A stretch of 25,692 nt of DNA from DASUPK01 sp036377415 (GTDB taxonomy: Bacteria > Actinomycetota > Thermoleophilia > Solirubrobacterales > 70-9), in NCBI GenBank assembly GCA_036377415.1, contig DASUYK010000073.1:1-25692 (forward strand), written 5' to 3'. Positions 1 through 7,226 of the stretch are shown one piece after another (within the stretch, counting starts at the first letter, position 1; every line of letters begins with the position of its first letter). The notes beneath the pieces were generated by a model that was not told the origin of the DNA, did no database searches, and was given only the letters and a program-made list of their open reading frames with translations. The position numbers and the translations under genes are program-made.

Positions 1-79
1 GTGTTATCTAACGTAAGTAATTACTGCTCGAGCTAGAACAACGAACATCGTCTACCTCCCGGTTTCGCGAAGGAGATAA

Positions 80-111
80 CCCGGCCGAGGCCCCGTTGGG
101 CCCCGGCCGGG
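80..111 (-). terminator. Hairpin terminator of the small membrane-protein gene
   Basis: Arms 80-93 and 98-111 form 13 base pairs with a single A/C mismatch and a four-base loop. The hairpin lies 11 bases beyond the stop codon of the minus-strand gene that ends at 122. On the minus strand it is followed by GTTATCT, which is only weakly T-rich, so the intrinsic-terminator call rests mainly on stem strength and position. Confidence 0.6.
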
Positions 112-121
112 AACATCGGAG

Positions 122-451
122 CTAGCGACCGTTCCGATCGCTGTGCTCGAGACTCTCGGTGTACGGATCGCTCGAACCGGACTTGGCGAGACCGCGACCG
201 ATGAAGTAGGCACCGGCGACGATGGCGACGTAGAGCCATGCCTGACGAGCGATGAACTCGTCGGTGCCGCCGCCAGTGTCGCCGCCCTTGATCACGGCGG
301 CGCTCACGAGAATCGCGGCTATGACGCCGACCATCCCCCAGAACTCGGTGGTCTTGAACGCCTGCTTGGTTTCCGTCGTCAGGCGGCGAATGCGGCCTTC
401 CCGACGGAGGGAATCGGTGCGCACGGCACCGGGCTTCGTTGCAGCTTCCAT
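122..451 (-). CDS. Small two-helix membrane protein, conserved hypothetical
   Basis: A 109-residue protein of unknown function. A charged N-terminal third of about 40 residues is followed by two predicted membrane helices, roughly WGMVGVIAAILVSAAVI and WLYVAIVAGAYFIGRGL, and a short polar tail. The segments KTTEFWGMVG and FIGRGLAKSGS resemble a family of short actinobacterial membrane proteins that I recall as uncharacterised; that recollection is not a search result. The start is set by a Shine-Dalgarno AGGAAG at 465-460, eight bases before ATG 451. An in-frame GTG at 460 overlaps that site and is unlikely to be used. The gene stands alone and is followed by a strong hairpin terminator. No enzymatic motif is visible. 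Confidence 0.75.
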   Translation of the reverse strand: MEAATKPGAVRTDSLRREGRIRRLTTETKQAFKTTEFWGMVGVIAAILVSAAVIKGGDTGGGTDEFIARQAWLYVAIVAGAYFIGRGLAKSGSSDPYTESLEHSDRNGR

Positions 452-459
452 GCGTTTCA

Positions 460-465
460 CTTCCT
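460..465 (-). promoter_or_regulatory. Ribosome binding site deciding the start at 451
   Basis: AGGAAG on the minus strand, with eight bases of spacing to ATG 451. The alternative GTG at 460-458 overlaps the last base of the site, so it would have no spacing and can be discounted. Confidence 0.6.
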
Positions 466-545
466 GTCTGTTGGGGTGTCCCGCCTGGGCCGTGCAAGGT
501 GACCGCAGTCACGCTCGCCCCTTTGCTCCCAGACCGAATGGCAGG

Positions 546-566
546 TGCTTCGCGTTTAGCGAAGCA
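546..566. repeat. Perfect 8-bp inverted repeat
   Basis: TGCTTCGC pairs with GCGAAGCA across a 5-base loop. It lies between the CAP gene end and the small membrane-protein start. Its role is unknown; it could be an operator or a weak bidirectional terminator. Confidence 0.5.
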
Positions 567-737
567 ATGCTGCCCTCACTTCCTTCCCTCAATGTCTACC
601 CGCTGAGACACCGCCCAAACGAGTGTTCGGGCAATGCCAGGTGCTGCCCGCCGACCGACCCTTACCGACGCGGGTTGACAATGCGGACAGGCGGCACCTG
701 CGCCGACGCTGCCGCGTAGTGCTTGCACCAGCGGCCG

Positions 738-1313
738 TTAGCGGCGGCGCAGGGGTCGAATCCGCTTGCGGAACCCGTACTCGCTGGAGACGGTGACGCC
801 GTTCAGGTCGGAGGAGTCGACCGGGGTGCCCCGGACAGCGGCCACCCCGATCTCACGGAAGCGGGCCCGAAGCAGGTTGGCCCGATGGGGTGGGCTGCCG
901 ATCCAGTCATCGACCATCGCCTGCGGGGTGCTCTCGGAGCCGCGACCCCAGATCAGGTTCTCGCCGAGCAGCCAGCGGCGGGCGCGCCGAGTGTACCCAG
1001 TGGCGTTGATTCGATCGACGAAGGTCTTTCCGCTCGGCGATGTGTGCTCGAAGTAGCCACGCCGGACCATGTCGTGAGAGTGCCTGAGGGCGGCCTGCCG
1101 GAGCCTGCCGCTGGAGCGGACGGAGCGCAAACCTGCCTTCGCCCTTTCTTCGTTGATCAGGCAGGTGAGGCTCGCCTCCAACTGAGTCGGGCTCAGGGCC
1201 TGCGCTTCCGCCTCGGCGCCCGCGCAGTTGGAGGAGGAGGCGGGGATCGCGGAGACCAGGGCAGAGCCGCTGACGAGAAGGGCAGCTGCGGTAAAGAGGC
1301 GAACTCGGGGCAC
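738..1313 (-). CDS. Secreted CAP/SCP-domain protein (YkwD-like)
   Basis: A 191-residue exported protein of the CAP superfamily (SCP/PR-1/Antigen 5). An N-terminal signal peptide (basic PRVR, then a hydrophobic core at residues 6-23) precedes a linker and the CAP domain. Domain landmarks are CLINEERAKAG (51-61), HSHDM (78-82), GEN (117-119) and the W-I-G-S-P-P-H-R-x-N-L-L segment around 137-147. His78, Glu118 and His143 occupy the usual CAP cleft positions. Cys30 and Cys51 could form a disulfide. Bacterial members are extracytoplasmic and mostly of unknown biochemical function, with cell-wall or lipid binding proposed for some. The start is GTG 1313; there is no good ribosome binding site and no earlier in-frame start nearby. 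It appears monocistronic: 198 bp separate it from the lipoprotein gene upstream. Confidence 0.88.
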   Translation of the reverse strand: MPRVRLFTAAALLVSGSALVSAIPASSSNCAGAEAEAQALSPTQLEASLTCLINEERAKAGLRSVRSSGRLRQAALRHSHDMVRRGYFEHTSPSGKTFVDRINATGYTRRARRWLLGENLIWGRGSESTPQAMVDDWIGSPPHRANLLRARFREIGVAAVRGTPVDSSDLNGVTVSSEYGFRKRIRPLRRR

Positions 1314-1511
1314 GAGGCCCTGTTCTTCGACACCGCGTCCGTTTTCCCGCCCCCGCTGCTTGGAAGGGTCGACCGGCGCGTGCGCGAGGGGCTAGAACCG
1401 CCATGTCGCTCGCCGCGAGAAGCTCCGAACTATCGAGGCGGTTTCCGAGGATGTGCAACGCCAGTTCTCGAGATTTCCGGTGCGGCGCCGCCATCCCAGC
1501 TGTTCTGAGGG

Positions 1512-1919
1512 CTAGTCCGCGCCGGAGGGGCCGAGGGTGGCGATCCGCCAGTCTCCGTCCTCGCGGACGAGCGTGATCGTCAGCGGGACCGGGGCCCCGG
1601 TCTCGTCGGTCGTCTTCAGCTGCGCGGTTGCTCGATCGCCGTCCTCGGTGACCTCGACGACCTCAAAGCCGCCCGCCGGCCGTCCTGAGGTCTGCTCCTC
1701 GACGAAGCCCTCGCAGCTCTCCTCGATCGCCAGCGCCCGCTTGAGCTGGTCGCTGTACAGCTCGCACACCATCGCGGTGTCCCCCTCGTTGGTGGCATCG
1801 ACGTAGTCCTCGGCGGCATCCCGGGCGCCCTCGTTATCGTCCCCGCAGCCGACGGCGCCGGCTAGAGCGACGGCACAGACGAAGGCGGCGATGGATCGAC
1901 CAATGGTCCGAACGCCCAC
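1512..1919 (-). CDS. Small putative lipoprotein, NTF2-like fold
   Basis: A 135-residue protein. A short basic N-terminus and hydrophobic stretch end in LAGAVGC, a signal-peptidase-II-like lipobox with Cys25 as the probable lipidated residue; the -3 position is Ala rather than the preferred Leu. The mature part opens with GDDNEGARDAAEDYVDATNE, then a C-E-L-Y segment, and ends in a strand-rich stretch finishing LVREDGDWRIATLG. This pattern (helix with A-x-x-Y at the start, a terminal D-G-x-W-R-I strand) is typical of small NTF2-like/DUF4878-type lipoproteins. Function is unknown. The GTG start at 1919 has no obvious Shine-Dalgarno. It is divergent from the phosphodiesterase gene and shares the 79-bp region between them. 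Confidence 0.8.
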   Translation of the reverse strand: MGVRTIGRSIAAFVCAVALAGAVGCGDDNEGARDAAEDYVDATNEGDTAMVCELYSDQLKRALAIEESCEGFVEEQTSGRPAGGFEVVEVTEDGDRATAQLKTTDETGAPVPLTITLVREDGDWRIATLGPSGAD

Positions 1920-1978
1920 GGGGAAGAGTCAATCATCTGAAGCCGCTCGACACAGCGGGCAGCGGCCTCACCTCGGGT

Positions 1979-1992
1979 GACCCTCTAGGGTC
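1979..1992. promoter_or_regulatory. Palindrome at the start of the phosphodiesterase gene
   Basis: GACCCT and AGGGTC are separated by two bases. The right half overlaps a TAGGGT hexamer (1986-1991) that lies 7 bases before ATG 1999 and could be a -10 box of a leaderless transcript. The same bases contain AGGG, which could instead be a ribosome binding site. A repressor site here is an inference only. Confidence 0.35.
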
Positions 1993-1998
1993 CACCCG

Positions 1999-2841
1999 AT
2001 GGTCGCGAATCCCCCCAGGGAAGAGGACAGGCTGCTGGAGACCGACCTCGCCTATCGGCGGATCGGACACAAGGGCGCGGACGCAATCCGGAAGGGCAAC
2101 ACCCTCGAGAGCTTCGAGGTGGCGGTGGAGTGCGGGGTGGACGTGATCGAGCTCGATGTCCTGCGCGCCCGCGAGGGAAGGCTGATCGTCGCGCATGACC
2201 CGGAGGACGCCCTCCGCCGCCGTCCGCTCGACCTCACCGAGGCGCTCGACGCCTTCCTGGAGCCGCCCCTCGACAAGGTCGAGATCGACTGCGATCTGAA
2301 GCTTGCCGGCCGCGAGGCAGAGCTGGCCGGCTCCCTTCAGGGCCGCGGGCTGCTCGAGCGGGCGATGGTCTCGACGATGGAGGTCGAGAGCCTGCGGAAG
2401 CTCCGGCAGATGGAGCCCGACCTCCGCCTGGGGTGGACGTATCCGAAGACGAAGCGGGACTGGGCCCAGTACGGCTGGGCCTCGCTGGCGCTGGGTGCCG
2501 CCCTCTCCGCGATCCGCCGCCGCTTCCCCGCGACGCTCGCAAGGCAGGGACCGGAGCTGGGAATCGACGCCGTCTGGGCATATCACCCGATCATCACGCC
2601 GAGGCTGGTGTCGGTCTCACGCGACATCGGCGTCGAGCTGATCGCGTGGACCGTCGACGACGTCGCCCGGATGCGGGAGCTGATCGCGATGGGTGTCGAC
2701 GGGGTCTGTTCGAACGACCCGCGGCTCTTCGAGGTGGCCGAACGCGAGCCGCTGCCCGCGGAGGATCGGGCCGAGCCGGATGCGGAGGAGGAGCCAAGGC
2801 GGCGCCGGCTCTTCGGGATCGGGCGGAAGAGGGGGGGCTAG
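1999..2841 (+). CDS. Glycerophosphodiester phosphodiesterase family protein
   Basis: A 280-residue protein with a GDPD TIM-barrel. Members hydrolyse glycerophosphodiesters to glycerol-3-phosphate and an alcohol, using a divalent metal. Family landmarks are GHKG (23-26, catalytic His24), N-T-x-E-S-F (34-39), IELDV with Glu51 and Asp53 as metal ligands, AHDP with His66, VEIDCDLK with Glu95 and/or Asp97 as the third acidic position, AWTVDD late in the barrel, and GVDGVCSNDP before the last helix. The usual HRG is HKG, and PENT reads KGNT; the core catalytic residues are kept. There is no signal peptide, so it is probably cytoplasmic. The last 35 residues are a charged tail ending RRRRLFGIGRKRGG. 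ATG 1999 has AGGG eight bases upstream. The gene is convergent with the AarF-type kinase gene (23 bp between stop codons). Confidence 0.9.
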   Translation: MVANPPREEDRLLETDLAYRRIGHKGADAIRKGNTLESFEVAVECGVDVIELDVLRAREGRLIVAHDPEDALRRRPLDLTEALDAFLEPPLDKVEIDCDLKLAGREAELAGSLQGRGLLERAMVSTMEVESLRKLRQMEPDLRLGWTYPKTKRDWAQYGWASLALGAALSAIRRRFPATLARQGPELGIDAVWAYHPIITPRLVSVSRDIGVELIAWTVDDVARMRELIAMGVDGVCSNDPRLFEVAEREPLPAEDRAEPDAEEEPRRRRLFGIGRKRGG

Positions 2842-2864
2842 GCCGAAACGGCCGAGGAGGCGGG

Positions 2865-4436
2865 CTAGACCCGGCTCCGGAGGCCGGGGGTCTGCATGGT
2901 GCCGCGGCGCTCGAAGTAGCGCCATTCCGCCTCACCCAGCACCGTCGAGGGTGAGTCCGCGTAGACCCACTCACGCATGATCCGGTGCCAGTTGGCGGTC
3001 GCCCGCAGCTGCGCGAGGACGGCCAGCAGGCCGGTCTCCATCCGTCGCCCCATCAGCTCGTCGGCGGGAAGGCTCTCCCGCCGGACGAGGTCGTAGAAGT
3101 CCGAGCGCGGATCGGAGGTGACCTCGATCATCTTCATCACCCGGCGCGGGGTGATCCGAACCTCGCCGTCCTCGAGGTACCAGCCGCCGACCAGCCTCAC
3201 GTGCTCCATCAGCCGCTCCGCGTCGATCTTGCTCGGATCGTTGACGAACCCGAGGTCGTGAAGGGCGTCCCGCAGCGCCTCCGGATCGTCGCGCCCGGCG
3301 GCGTCGACCGCGCGCTGCTCGAGCTGGATCTGCTGCGAGGTGAGGCGCTTGGTCATCCCGAAGTCGAGGAAGGCGACGCGCCCGTCGTCCATCAGCAGAT
3401 AGTTCCCGGGGTGGGTGTCGGCGTTGAAGTGCTGAAGGTGGTAGATCGATCCGAAGCAGAAGCGGAAGACGATCTCCCCGAAGATGTCCCGCTCGTACTG
3501 CTCGAGATCCTTCACCTCCTCGAAGCCGCGGCCCTCGACGTACTCGCTGACCAGGACCCGCCGGCGCGAGTGGCGCGAGTGGACCCTCGGCACGTGGATG
3601 AAGGGATGGCCGTCGTAGGCGCGCGCGAATGCGCGCTGGTTCTGCGCCTCGAACTCGTAGTCGAGCTCCTCGAGAACCCGCTCCTTCAGCTCGGCGGCGA
3701 CCGCCTTCGCGTCGAGCCCCGGCGCCAGCGCCTTCGCCAGGCGAACCAGGATCCCGGCGTTGGCCACGTCCGACTCGAGCGCGTCGGCGATCCCGGGGTA
3801 CTGCACCTTGACCGCGACCGGGCTTCCGTCGTGGAGGGTCGCCCGGTGAACCTGTCCGATCGAGGCGGCGGCGAATGCCTCCTCCTCGATCGAGGCGAAG
3901 ACGCTCTCCGGACGGTCGTCGTACTCCTCCGCGAGCACCTCCGCGACCTTCTGCCAGGGCATTGCGGGCGCGTGGGTCCGGAGCTTGGCGAGCTGGCCCT
4001 GGTAGATCTCGCGGTACTCCGGAGGCAGGAAATCGACGTCGATGAACGAGGCCATCTGGCCGATCTTCATCGCGGCACCCTTCATCTCGCCGAGGACCGA
4101 GGCCATCTTCAGCGCCGACTCGAGGTGCCTCGTCTCGAGCCGCTCCTGGGCCCTCTCGGGCGAGCGGGCGACGTTCGCGGCGACGGTCCCCGCATAGCGG
4201 GTCGCCTCACCGCCGATCGCCGTGCCGAGCTTGGCGGACCGCCCGATCCTGGTCTGGGGGATCTCCCGGCGCTGCTGCTCCGGCTCCTCCGGCTCCCTGC
4301 GGGCTCGGCTGCTGAGGTCCGCCCTGAGGATCTCGACGCCCCAGCTCTGGCTGTCGGGGCCCTCGCCCTCCGGCGCCTCGCTTTCAGTCAGCTCTTCGTC
4401 GCGCTCGTTTTCTCTGTCTGTACCCATCGCCTCCAC
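2865..4436 (-). CDS. ABC1/AarF/UbiB-family atypical protein kinase-like protein
   Basis: A 523-residue protein of the ABC1 (AarF/UbiB/COQ8) family, which carries an atypical kinase fold and supports isoprenoid-quinone or lipid homeostasis in characterised members. All signature elements are visible: the K-x-G-Q motif in AAMKIGQMAS (KIGQ 124-127), the Ala-rich nucleotide loop AAASIGQVHRA (189-199), VAVKVQYPG with Lys210, the Glu-containing ELDYEFEAQNQ (257-267), the catalytic-loop equivalent NADTHPGN (338-345) and DFG (358-360). The first 60 residues are a highly acidic, low-complexity extension. No C-terminal membrane helix is evident, unlike UbiB. The start is GTG 4436 with AGGA at 4450-4447; ATG 4427 is a less likely alternative. 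It is divergent from rplY across 70 bp. The substrate is unknown. Confidence 0.9.
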   Translation of the reverse strand: MEAMGTDRENERDEELTESEAPEGEGPDSQSWGVEILRADLSSRARREPEEPEQQRREIPQTRIGRSAKLGTAIGGEATRYAGTVAANVARSPERAQERLETRHLESALKMASVLGEMKGAAMKIGQMASFIDVDFLPPEYREIYQGQLAKLRTHAPAMPWQKVAEVLAEEYDDRPESVFASIEEEAFAAASIGQVHRATLHDGSPVAVKVQYPGIADALESDVANAGILVRLAKALAPGLDAKAVAAELKERVLEELDYEFEAQNQRAFARAYDGHPFIHVPRVHSRHSRRRVLVSEYVEGRGFEEVKDLEQYERDIFGEIVFRFCFGSIYHLQHFNADTHPGNYLLMDDGRVAFLDFGMTKRLTSQQIQLEQRAVDAAGRDDPEALRDALHDLGFVNDPSKIDAERLMEHVRLVGGWYLEDGEVRITPRRVMKMIEVTSDPRSDFYDLVRRESLPADELMGRRMETGLLAVLAQLRATANWHRIMREWVYADSPSTVLGEAEWRYFERRGTMQTPGLRSRV

Positions 4437-4506
4437 ACATTTTCTATCCTGGCCACCGAGCGTAGCCTGCCGGGTCGGCTGGTCCGGTGCGCACGGTCAC
4501 TCAGCC

Positions 4507-5226
4507 ATGGCACAGGATCGCGCCAAACTCAAGGTCTCACACCGTGACGTATTCGGCTCCCGGGCGACCCGGCGCCTTCGCCGCGAGGGTCTGATCCCCG
4601 GGGTGGTCTACGGACAAGGCGGCGAGGCCCGCCCCTTCCAGGTTTCCGCACGGGAGCTCCGGACCCTGCTCACCGAGGGTCACACGCTGCTCGATCTCGA
4701 GCTGGATGGCTCCAAGGCCGTCCCCGTCGTGATCAAGGAGGAACAGCACCACCCGGTCCGCGGTGACGTCCTCCATCTCGATTGCCTCGAGGTTCGCCTC
4801 GACGAGGAGATCCAGGCGGAGGTCGCGGTCGAGCTCGAGGGGGCCGATCAGGCGCCCGGCGTCCGCGAGGGCGGGGTCCTCGAGCACGTCACCCGGGAGA
4901 TCACCGTCGAGGCCCTCCCGACCGCGATACCCGAGCAGATCACCGTCGACGTCTCGGAGATGGATATCAACGACACGATCTCCCTGGCCGGCGTGACCCC
5001 GCCGTCGGGAGTGAAGTTCATGGCGGAGGAGCCCGAGGAGATCACGATCGCCACCCTCAGCCCGCCGCGTGTCGAGGAGGAGCCGGAGCCCGAGGTCGAG
5101 GAGGAGGCCGAGCTCGTCGGCGAGGGTGAGGAGGTCCCCGAGGGCGAGGAGGCCCCGGAGGCCGCCGAGGGCGAGGGAGAGGCCGCCGAGGGCGAGCGCG
5201 GCGGCGAGGATTCGGGCGGGGAGTAG
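4507..5226 (+). CDS. rplY: Large ribosomal subunit protein bL25, CTC/TL5 form
   Basis: A 239-residue long-form bL25 (general stress protein CTC/TL5), which binds 5S rRNA in the central protuberance. The N-terminal 5S-binding domain (about 1-95) contains the diagnostic R-x-x-G-x-x-P-G-V-V-Y-G segment (REGLIPGVVYG). The C-terminal beta domain (about 96-185) includes REGGVLEHV and the ITVDVSEMDINDTISL stretch. After about residue 186 comes a 50-residue tail made mostly of Glu, with Gly, Ala and Pro; such acidic tails are common in actinobacterial CTC proteins. ATG 4507 follows GCC and begins the family-typical MAQDRAKLKV; the frame is open further upstream but that stretch overlaps the divergent kinase gene. 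It is followed after a short gap by pth, a widespread pairing. Confidence 0.95.
   Translation: MAQDRAKLKVSHRDVFGSRATRRLRREGLIPGVVYGQGGEARPFQVSARELRTLLTEGHTLLDLELDGSKAVPVVIKEEQHHPVRGDVLHLDCLEVRLDEEIQAEVAVELEGADQAPGVREGGVLEHVTREITVEALPTAIPEQITVDVSEMDINDTISLAGVTPPSGVKFMAEEPEEITIATLSPPRVEEEPEPEVEEEAELVGEGEEVPEGEEAPEAAEGEGEAAEGERGGEDSGGE
5090..5223 (+). repeat. Glu-rich low-complexity coding repeat in the bL25 tail
   Basis: Imperfect repetition of GAG/GGC-rich units, for example GAGGCCGCCGAGGGCGAG appearing twice 21 bases apart, encoding EAAEGEGEAAEGE-type sequence. This is coding low complexity in the protein tail and not a mobile repeat. Confidence 0.6.
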
Positions 5227-5241
5227 CAGCTGTCTCTGTTT

Positions 5242-5258
5242 CGCCGCCGCTCGCGGCG
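5242..5258 (+). terminator. Weak hairpin between rplY and pth
   Basis: CGCCGC pairs with GCGGCG across a five-base loop and is followed by TTCTCG. It could attenuate transcription between rplY and pth, but the missing T-run makes full termination doubtful. Confidence 0.3.
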
Positions 5259-5276
5259 TTCTCGCGATGGCGTCGA

Positions 5277-5304
5277 TGTGAGGGCGCGCGAAAGCGCGAC
5301 CCGT
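5277..5304. repeat. Palindromic element, copy 1 (5' of pth)
   Basis: Reads TGTGA, GGG (5282-5284), the stem CGCGC/GCGCG around a GAAA loop (5285-5298), an unpaired A (5299), CCC (5300-5302), then GT. GGG can pair with CCC around the inner stem, leaving the A bulged. It matches the copies at 9483 and 22841 at nearly every base, with differences at position 3, in the loop (GAAA instead of GACA) and at the 3' end. It ends three bases before the ATG chosen for pth. Confidence 0.75.
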
Positions 5305-5307
5305 GAG

Positions 5308-5931
5308 ATGAAGGCCAGGGCGGATGCCCTGATCGTCGGACTCGGCAACCCCGGAAATCGCTACGCCGGCACCCGCCACAACCTCGGCTTCGAGGTGGCC
5401 GCGGAGCTCTCCAGGCGCTGGCAGATGTCGAAGGCGCACAAGCGCTATGGCGGCCTGATCACGGAGGGCCGAATCGGGGCCGGCGGCCCGCGGGTTGCCG
5501 TTCTGCTGCCGCAGACCTACATGAACGAGTCCGGGTCGGCCGCCGGGCCCGCCCGCGGCGAACTCGGGCTCGATCTGGACCGCGTGATCGTCCTTCACGA
5601 CGAGATCGATCTTCCGTTCGGCGAGGTTCGCAGCAAGCTCGGCGGCGGCGTCGCCGGCCACAACGGGCTGAAGAGCCTCGCCGACGGCCTGGGCGGCCGG
5701 GAGTTCTGGCGCGTGCGCGGGGGCGTGGGGCGGCCCGACAGCACCGACCCCGAGATCGTCTCCGGCTACGTCCTCTCCCGCTTTCGTGAGTCGAAGGACG
5801 ACGTCGGGGCGCTGGTCGCTGCCGCCGCGGACGAGGCCGAGCGGCTGGTCGGGCGGGTCACCGCCGCTGATCAGAGGGCGCTCCGCGGGCGAGGCCGAGG
5901 AGCGAGCGGTGATCTGGGCGGACCGGACTGA
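5308..5931 (+). CDS. pth: Peptidyl-tRNA hydrolase
   Basis: A 207-residue enzyme that releases tRNA from peptidyl-tRNA dropped by ribosomes. All hallmark residues are present: VGLGNPG (10-16, Asn14), TRHNLGF with catalytic His24, QTYMNESG with Met72 and Asn73, HDEIDLP with Asp98, and GHNGLKS with Asn119. The 4-5 residue offset from the E. coli numbering is constant. I chose ATG 5308 because it begins just before the conserved core. The frame is open back to GTG 5278, but that stretch is a palindromic repeat and would add a family-atypical MRARESATRE; no Shine-Dalgarno clearly favours either start. The stop overlaps the next start (TGATG, one base), indicating translational coupling to the crotonase gene. 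The last 20 residues are Arg/Gly-rich. Confidence 0.93.
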   Translation: MKARADALIVGLGNPGNRYAGTRHNLGFEVAAELSRRWQMSKAHKRYGGLITEGRIGAGGPRVAVLLPQTYMNESGSAAGPARGELGLDLDRVIVLHDEIDLPFGEVRSKLGGGVAGHNGLKSLADGLGGREFWRVRGGVGRPDSTDPEIVSGYVLSRFRESKDDVGALVAAAADEAERLVGRVTAADQRALRGRGRGASGDLGGPD

Positions 5932-6650
5932 TGCAACTTACGAGCTTCACGGTCGACGAGAACGGCGTTGCCCTGCTGCGACTCGAGCGGGGCGAGGCGC
6001 GGAACGCGATGAACACTGCGATGCTCGAGGAGATGCTCGGACATCTCGCCGCCGCCCGCGAGGACGATGGGGCGAGGGTCCTGGTGATCTCCTCGAACGA
6101 CCACCTCGGCCTCTCGGCGGGCGCCGACGTCCACGAGGAGCTCGACGAGGAGGGGCGGTTGAGGCGGATGGAGCTCTTCGCCCGGCTCTACGACGAGCTC
6201 ACCGCGTTCCCGAAGCCGACCGTCGCCGCCTGCCACGGCTCGGTCGTCGGAGGCGGCGCCGAGGTCGCGGTTGCCTGCGACCTCCGGGTCGGCGGCTCCA
6301 ACCTCCGGATGCGCTTCCCGGGCGCCGCCCTGGGCGTCCCGGTGGGTCCGGCCCGTCTGGTGACGCTCTGCGGGTTGTCCACGGCCAAGTACCTGCTGCT
6401 CACGTCCCGGAACGTGAGCGCGGACGAGGCGCTCCGGATGGGCATCATCCACCGGGTCGCCCCCGCCGCCCGCACCGAGGAGGCCGCGCTCGAGCTCGCC
6501 GCCGAGGTCGCGGAGCACCCGCCGGAGGCGGTCGCCCGCCTGAAGCGGATGCTCCACCGCTGGGACGGAGTCGTCGAGCGCTCCGCCGACGAGGGCCGCG
6601 GCCAGGTCGAGTGGCAGCGCTCGGGCCCGGGGTTGCCGTACCGGAGCTGA
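5931..6650 (+). CDS. Enoyl-CoA hydratase/isomerase (crotonase) family protein
   Basis: A 239-residue protein with the crotonase fold, which binds acyl-CoA thioesters. Fold markers are RNAMNTAM near the N-terminus, LSAGADVHEEL (61-71, first oxyanion-hole strand) and HGSVVGGGAEVAVACDLRV (102-120, second oxyanion-hole glycine loop). Where classical hydratases have the two catalytic glutamates (rat Glu144 in FGQPE and Glu164 in AMEMVLTG), this protein has Gly131 (RFPGAALG) and Tyr154 (TAKYLLLT). It is therefore unlikely to be a standard hydratase; a decarboxylase, hydrolase, isomerase or thioester-binding role is possible. ATG 5931 shares one base with the pth stop. Twenty-two bases separate it from the small protein that follows. 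Confidence 0.87.
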   Translation: MQLTSFTVDENGVALLRLERGEARNAMNTAMLEEMLGHLAAAREDDGARVLVISSNDHLGLSAGADVHEELDEEGRLRRMELFARLYDELTAFPKPTVAACHGSVVGGGAEVAVACDLRVGGSNLRMRFPGAALGVPVGPARLVTLCGLSTAKYLLLTSRNVSADEALRMGIIHRVAPAARTEEAALELAAEVAEHPPEAVARLKRMLHRWDGVVERSADEGRGQVEWQRSGPGLPYRS

Positions 6651-6672
6651 CTGGTTAACTTCGGCCCTAGCC

Positions 6673-7074
6673 GTGGCCGGGCCGCTCGTCTATGTCGACA
6701 CCTCGGATGTGCGTGAGGGCGCACAGGAAGAGCTCAGGGGCGCGATCGATGAGCTCACCGAGTTCATCGAGGCCAACGTGCCGGAGATCCTCGCCTACAA
6801 CATCTACCTGAGCGACGACGGACCTGAGATGACGGTGGTCCACGTTCATGCCGATCCGGCCTCCCTCGACCGGCACCTGAAGGTCGGGGGCCCCGCGTTC
6901 CGGAAATTCGCAGACCTCCTGACACTGAGGTCGATCCACGTCTACGGCGAGCCGAGCGAGTGGGCGCTCGGCCAGCTCCGCGAGAAGGCGGGGCTGCTCG
7001 GAGCAGGAGAGGTCGTCGTTCATCCGCGGGTCGCGGGTTTCAGCCGGCTCGGCCCGATCGCGAAGCGCGATTGA
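6673..7074 (+). CDS. Putative ABM-like dimeric alpha/beta-barrel protein
   Basis: A 133-residue protein starting at GTG 6673. Pattern: an N-terminal strand (PLVYVDTSDV), an amphipathic helix (E-E-L-R-G-A-I-D-E-L), strand LAYNIYLS, strand MTVVHVHADP, a helix beginning LDRHLKVGGPAFRKF, and strand IHVYGEPS. This matches the ferredoxin-like dimeric barrel of antibiotic-biosynthesis monooxygenase (ABM) and related proteins. In characterised members the barrel can act as a cofactor-free monooxygenase on quinols or polyphenols, or as a heme-binding fold; no function can be assigned here. It follows the crotonase gene closely and probably belongs to the same transcript. No clear Shine-Dalgarno precedes the GTG. 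Confidence 0.7.
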   Translation: MAGPLVYVDTSDVREGAQEELRGAIDELTEFIEANVPEILAYNIYLSDDGPEMTVVHVHADPASLDRHLKVGGPAFRKFADLLTLRSIHVYGEPSEWALGQLREKAGLLGAGEVVVHPRVAGFSRLGPIAKRD

Positions 7075-7080
7075 GCCGTG

Positions 7081-7115
7081 CGACTCGGCGACGACGCTCG
7101 TGCGCGATCGAGTCG
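7081..7115. repeat. Inverted repeat after the ABM-like gene
   Basis: CGACTCG (7081-7087) and CGAGTCG (7109-7115) are perfect 7-base arms across a 21-base loop, just after the stop codon at 7074. It could mark the 3' end of the rplY-pth transcript, but no T-run follows. Confidence 0.35.
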
Positions 7116-7226
7116 AATCTGCGCGAGATGGTCGGGCGATGTACCGTTCGCTACTGTCGGCGGGTGCGCTGATCGGAGTGGCTGTTCGCCGACCGGTCTC
7201 GCCCGATTCCGGGAGACTGTCCGGAC

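Larger units (their letters stand above)
452..737. other. 286-bp intergenic region with inverted repeats
   Basis: No credible gene. It should carry the promoter of the minus-strand gene starting at 451. Visible structure includes a perfect 8-bp stem with a 5-base loop (546-553 with 559-566), a GTGAC/GTCAC inverted repeat at 499-512, and a near-repeat of AATGGCAGGTGCT (538-550) at 632-644 with one change. Neither hairpin is followed by a T-run on either strand, so I do not call terminators here. Confidence 0.5.

Noticed and set aside
675..680. TTGACA as a plus-strand -35 box.
   Set aside because: No -10-like hexamer follows at a usable distance and no plus-strand gene starts downstream before 1999.
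3620..3636. GCGCGC-GAAT-GCGCGC palindrome inside the AarF-type gene, considered as a further copy of the element.
   Set aside because: It lacks the TGCGA/GGG and A/CCC/GTTT frame and encodes the ordinary RAFARAY stretch of the kinase domain.
5278..5307. Using GTG 5278 as the pth start.
   Set aside because: It would add a family-atypical MRARESATRE made entirely of repeat sequence; ATG 5308 fits family length better.
7057..7072. ATCGCG-AAG-CGCGAT palindrome at the end of the ABM-like gene, considered as an element copy or terminator.
   Set aside because: It is coding (the terminal IAKRD), lacks the shared frame of the dispersed element, and has no following T-run.
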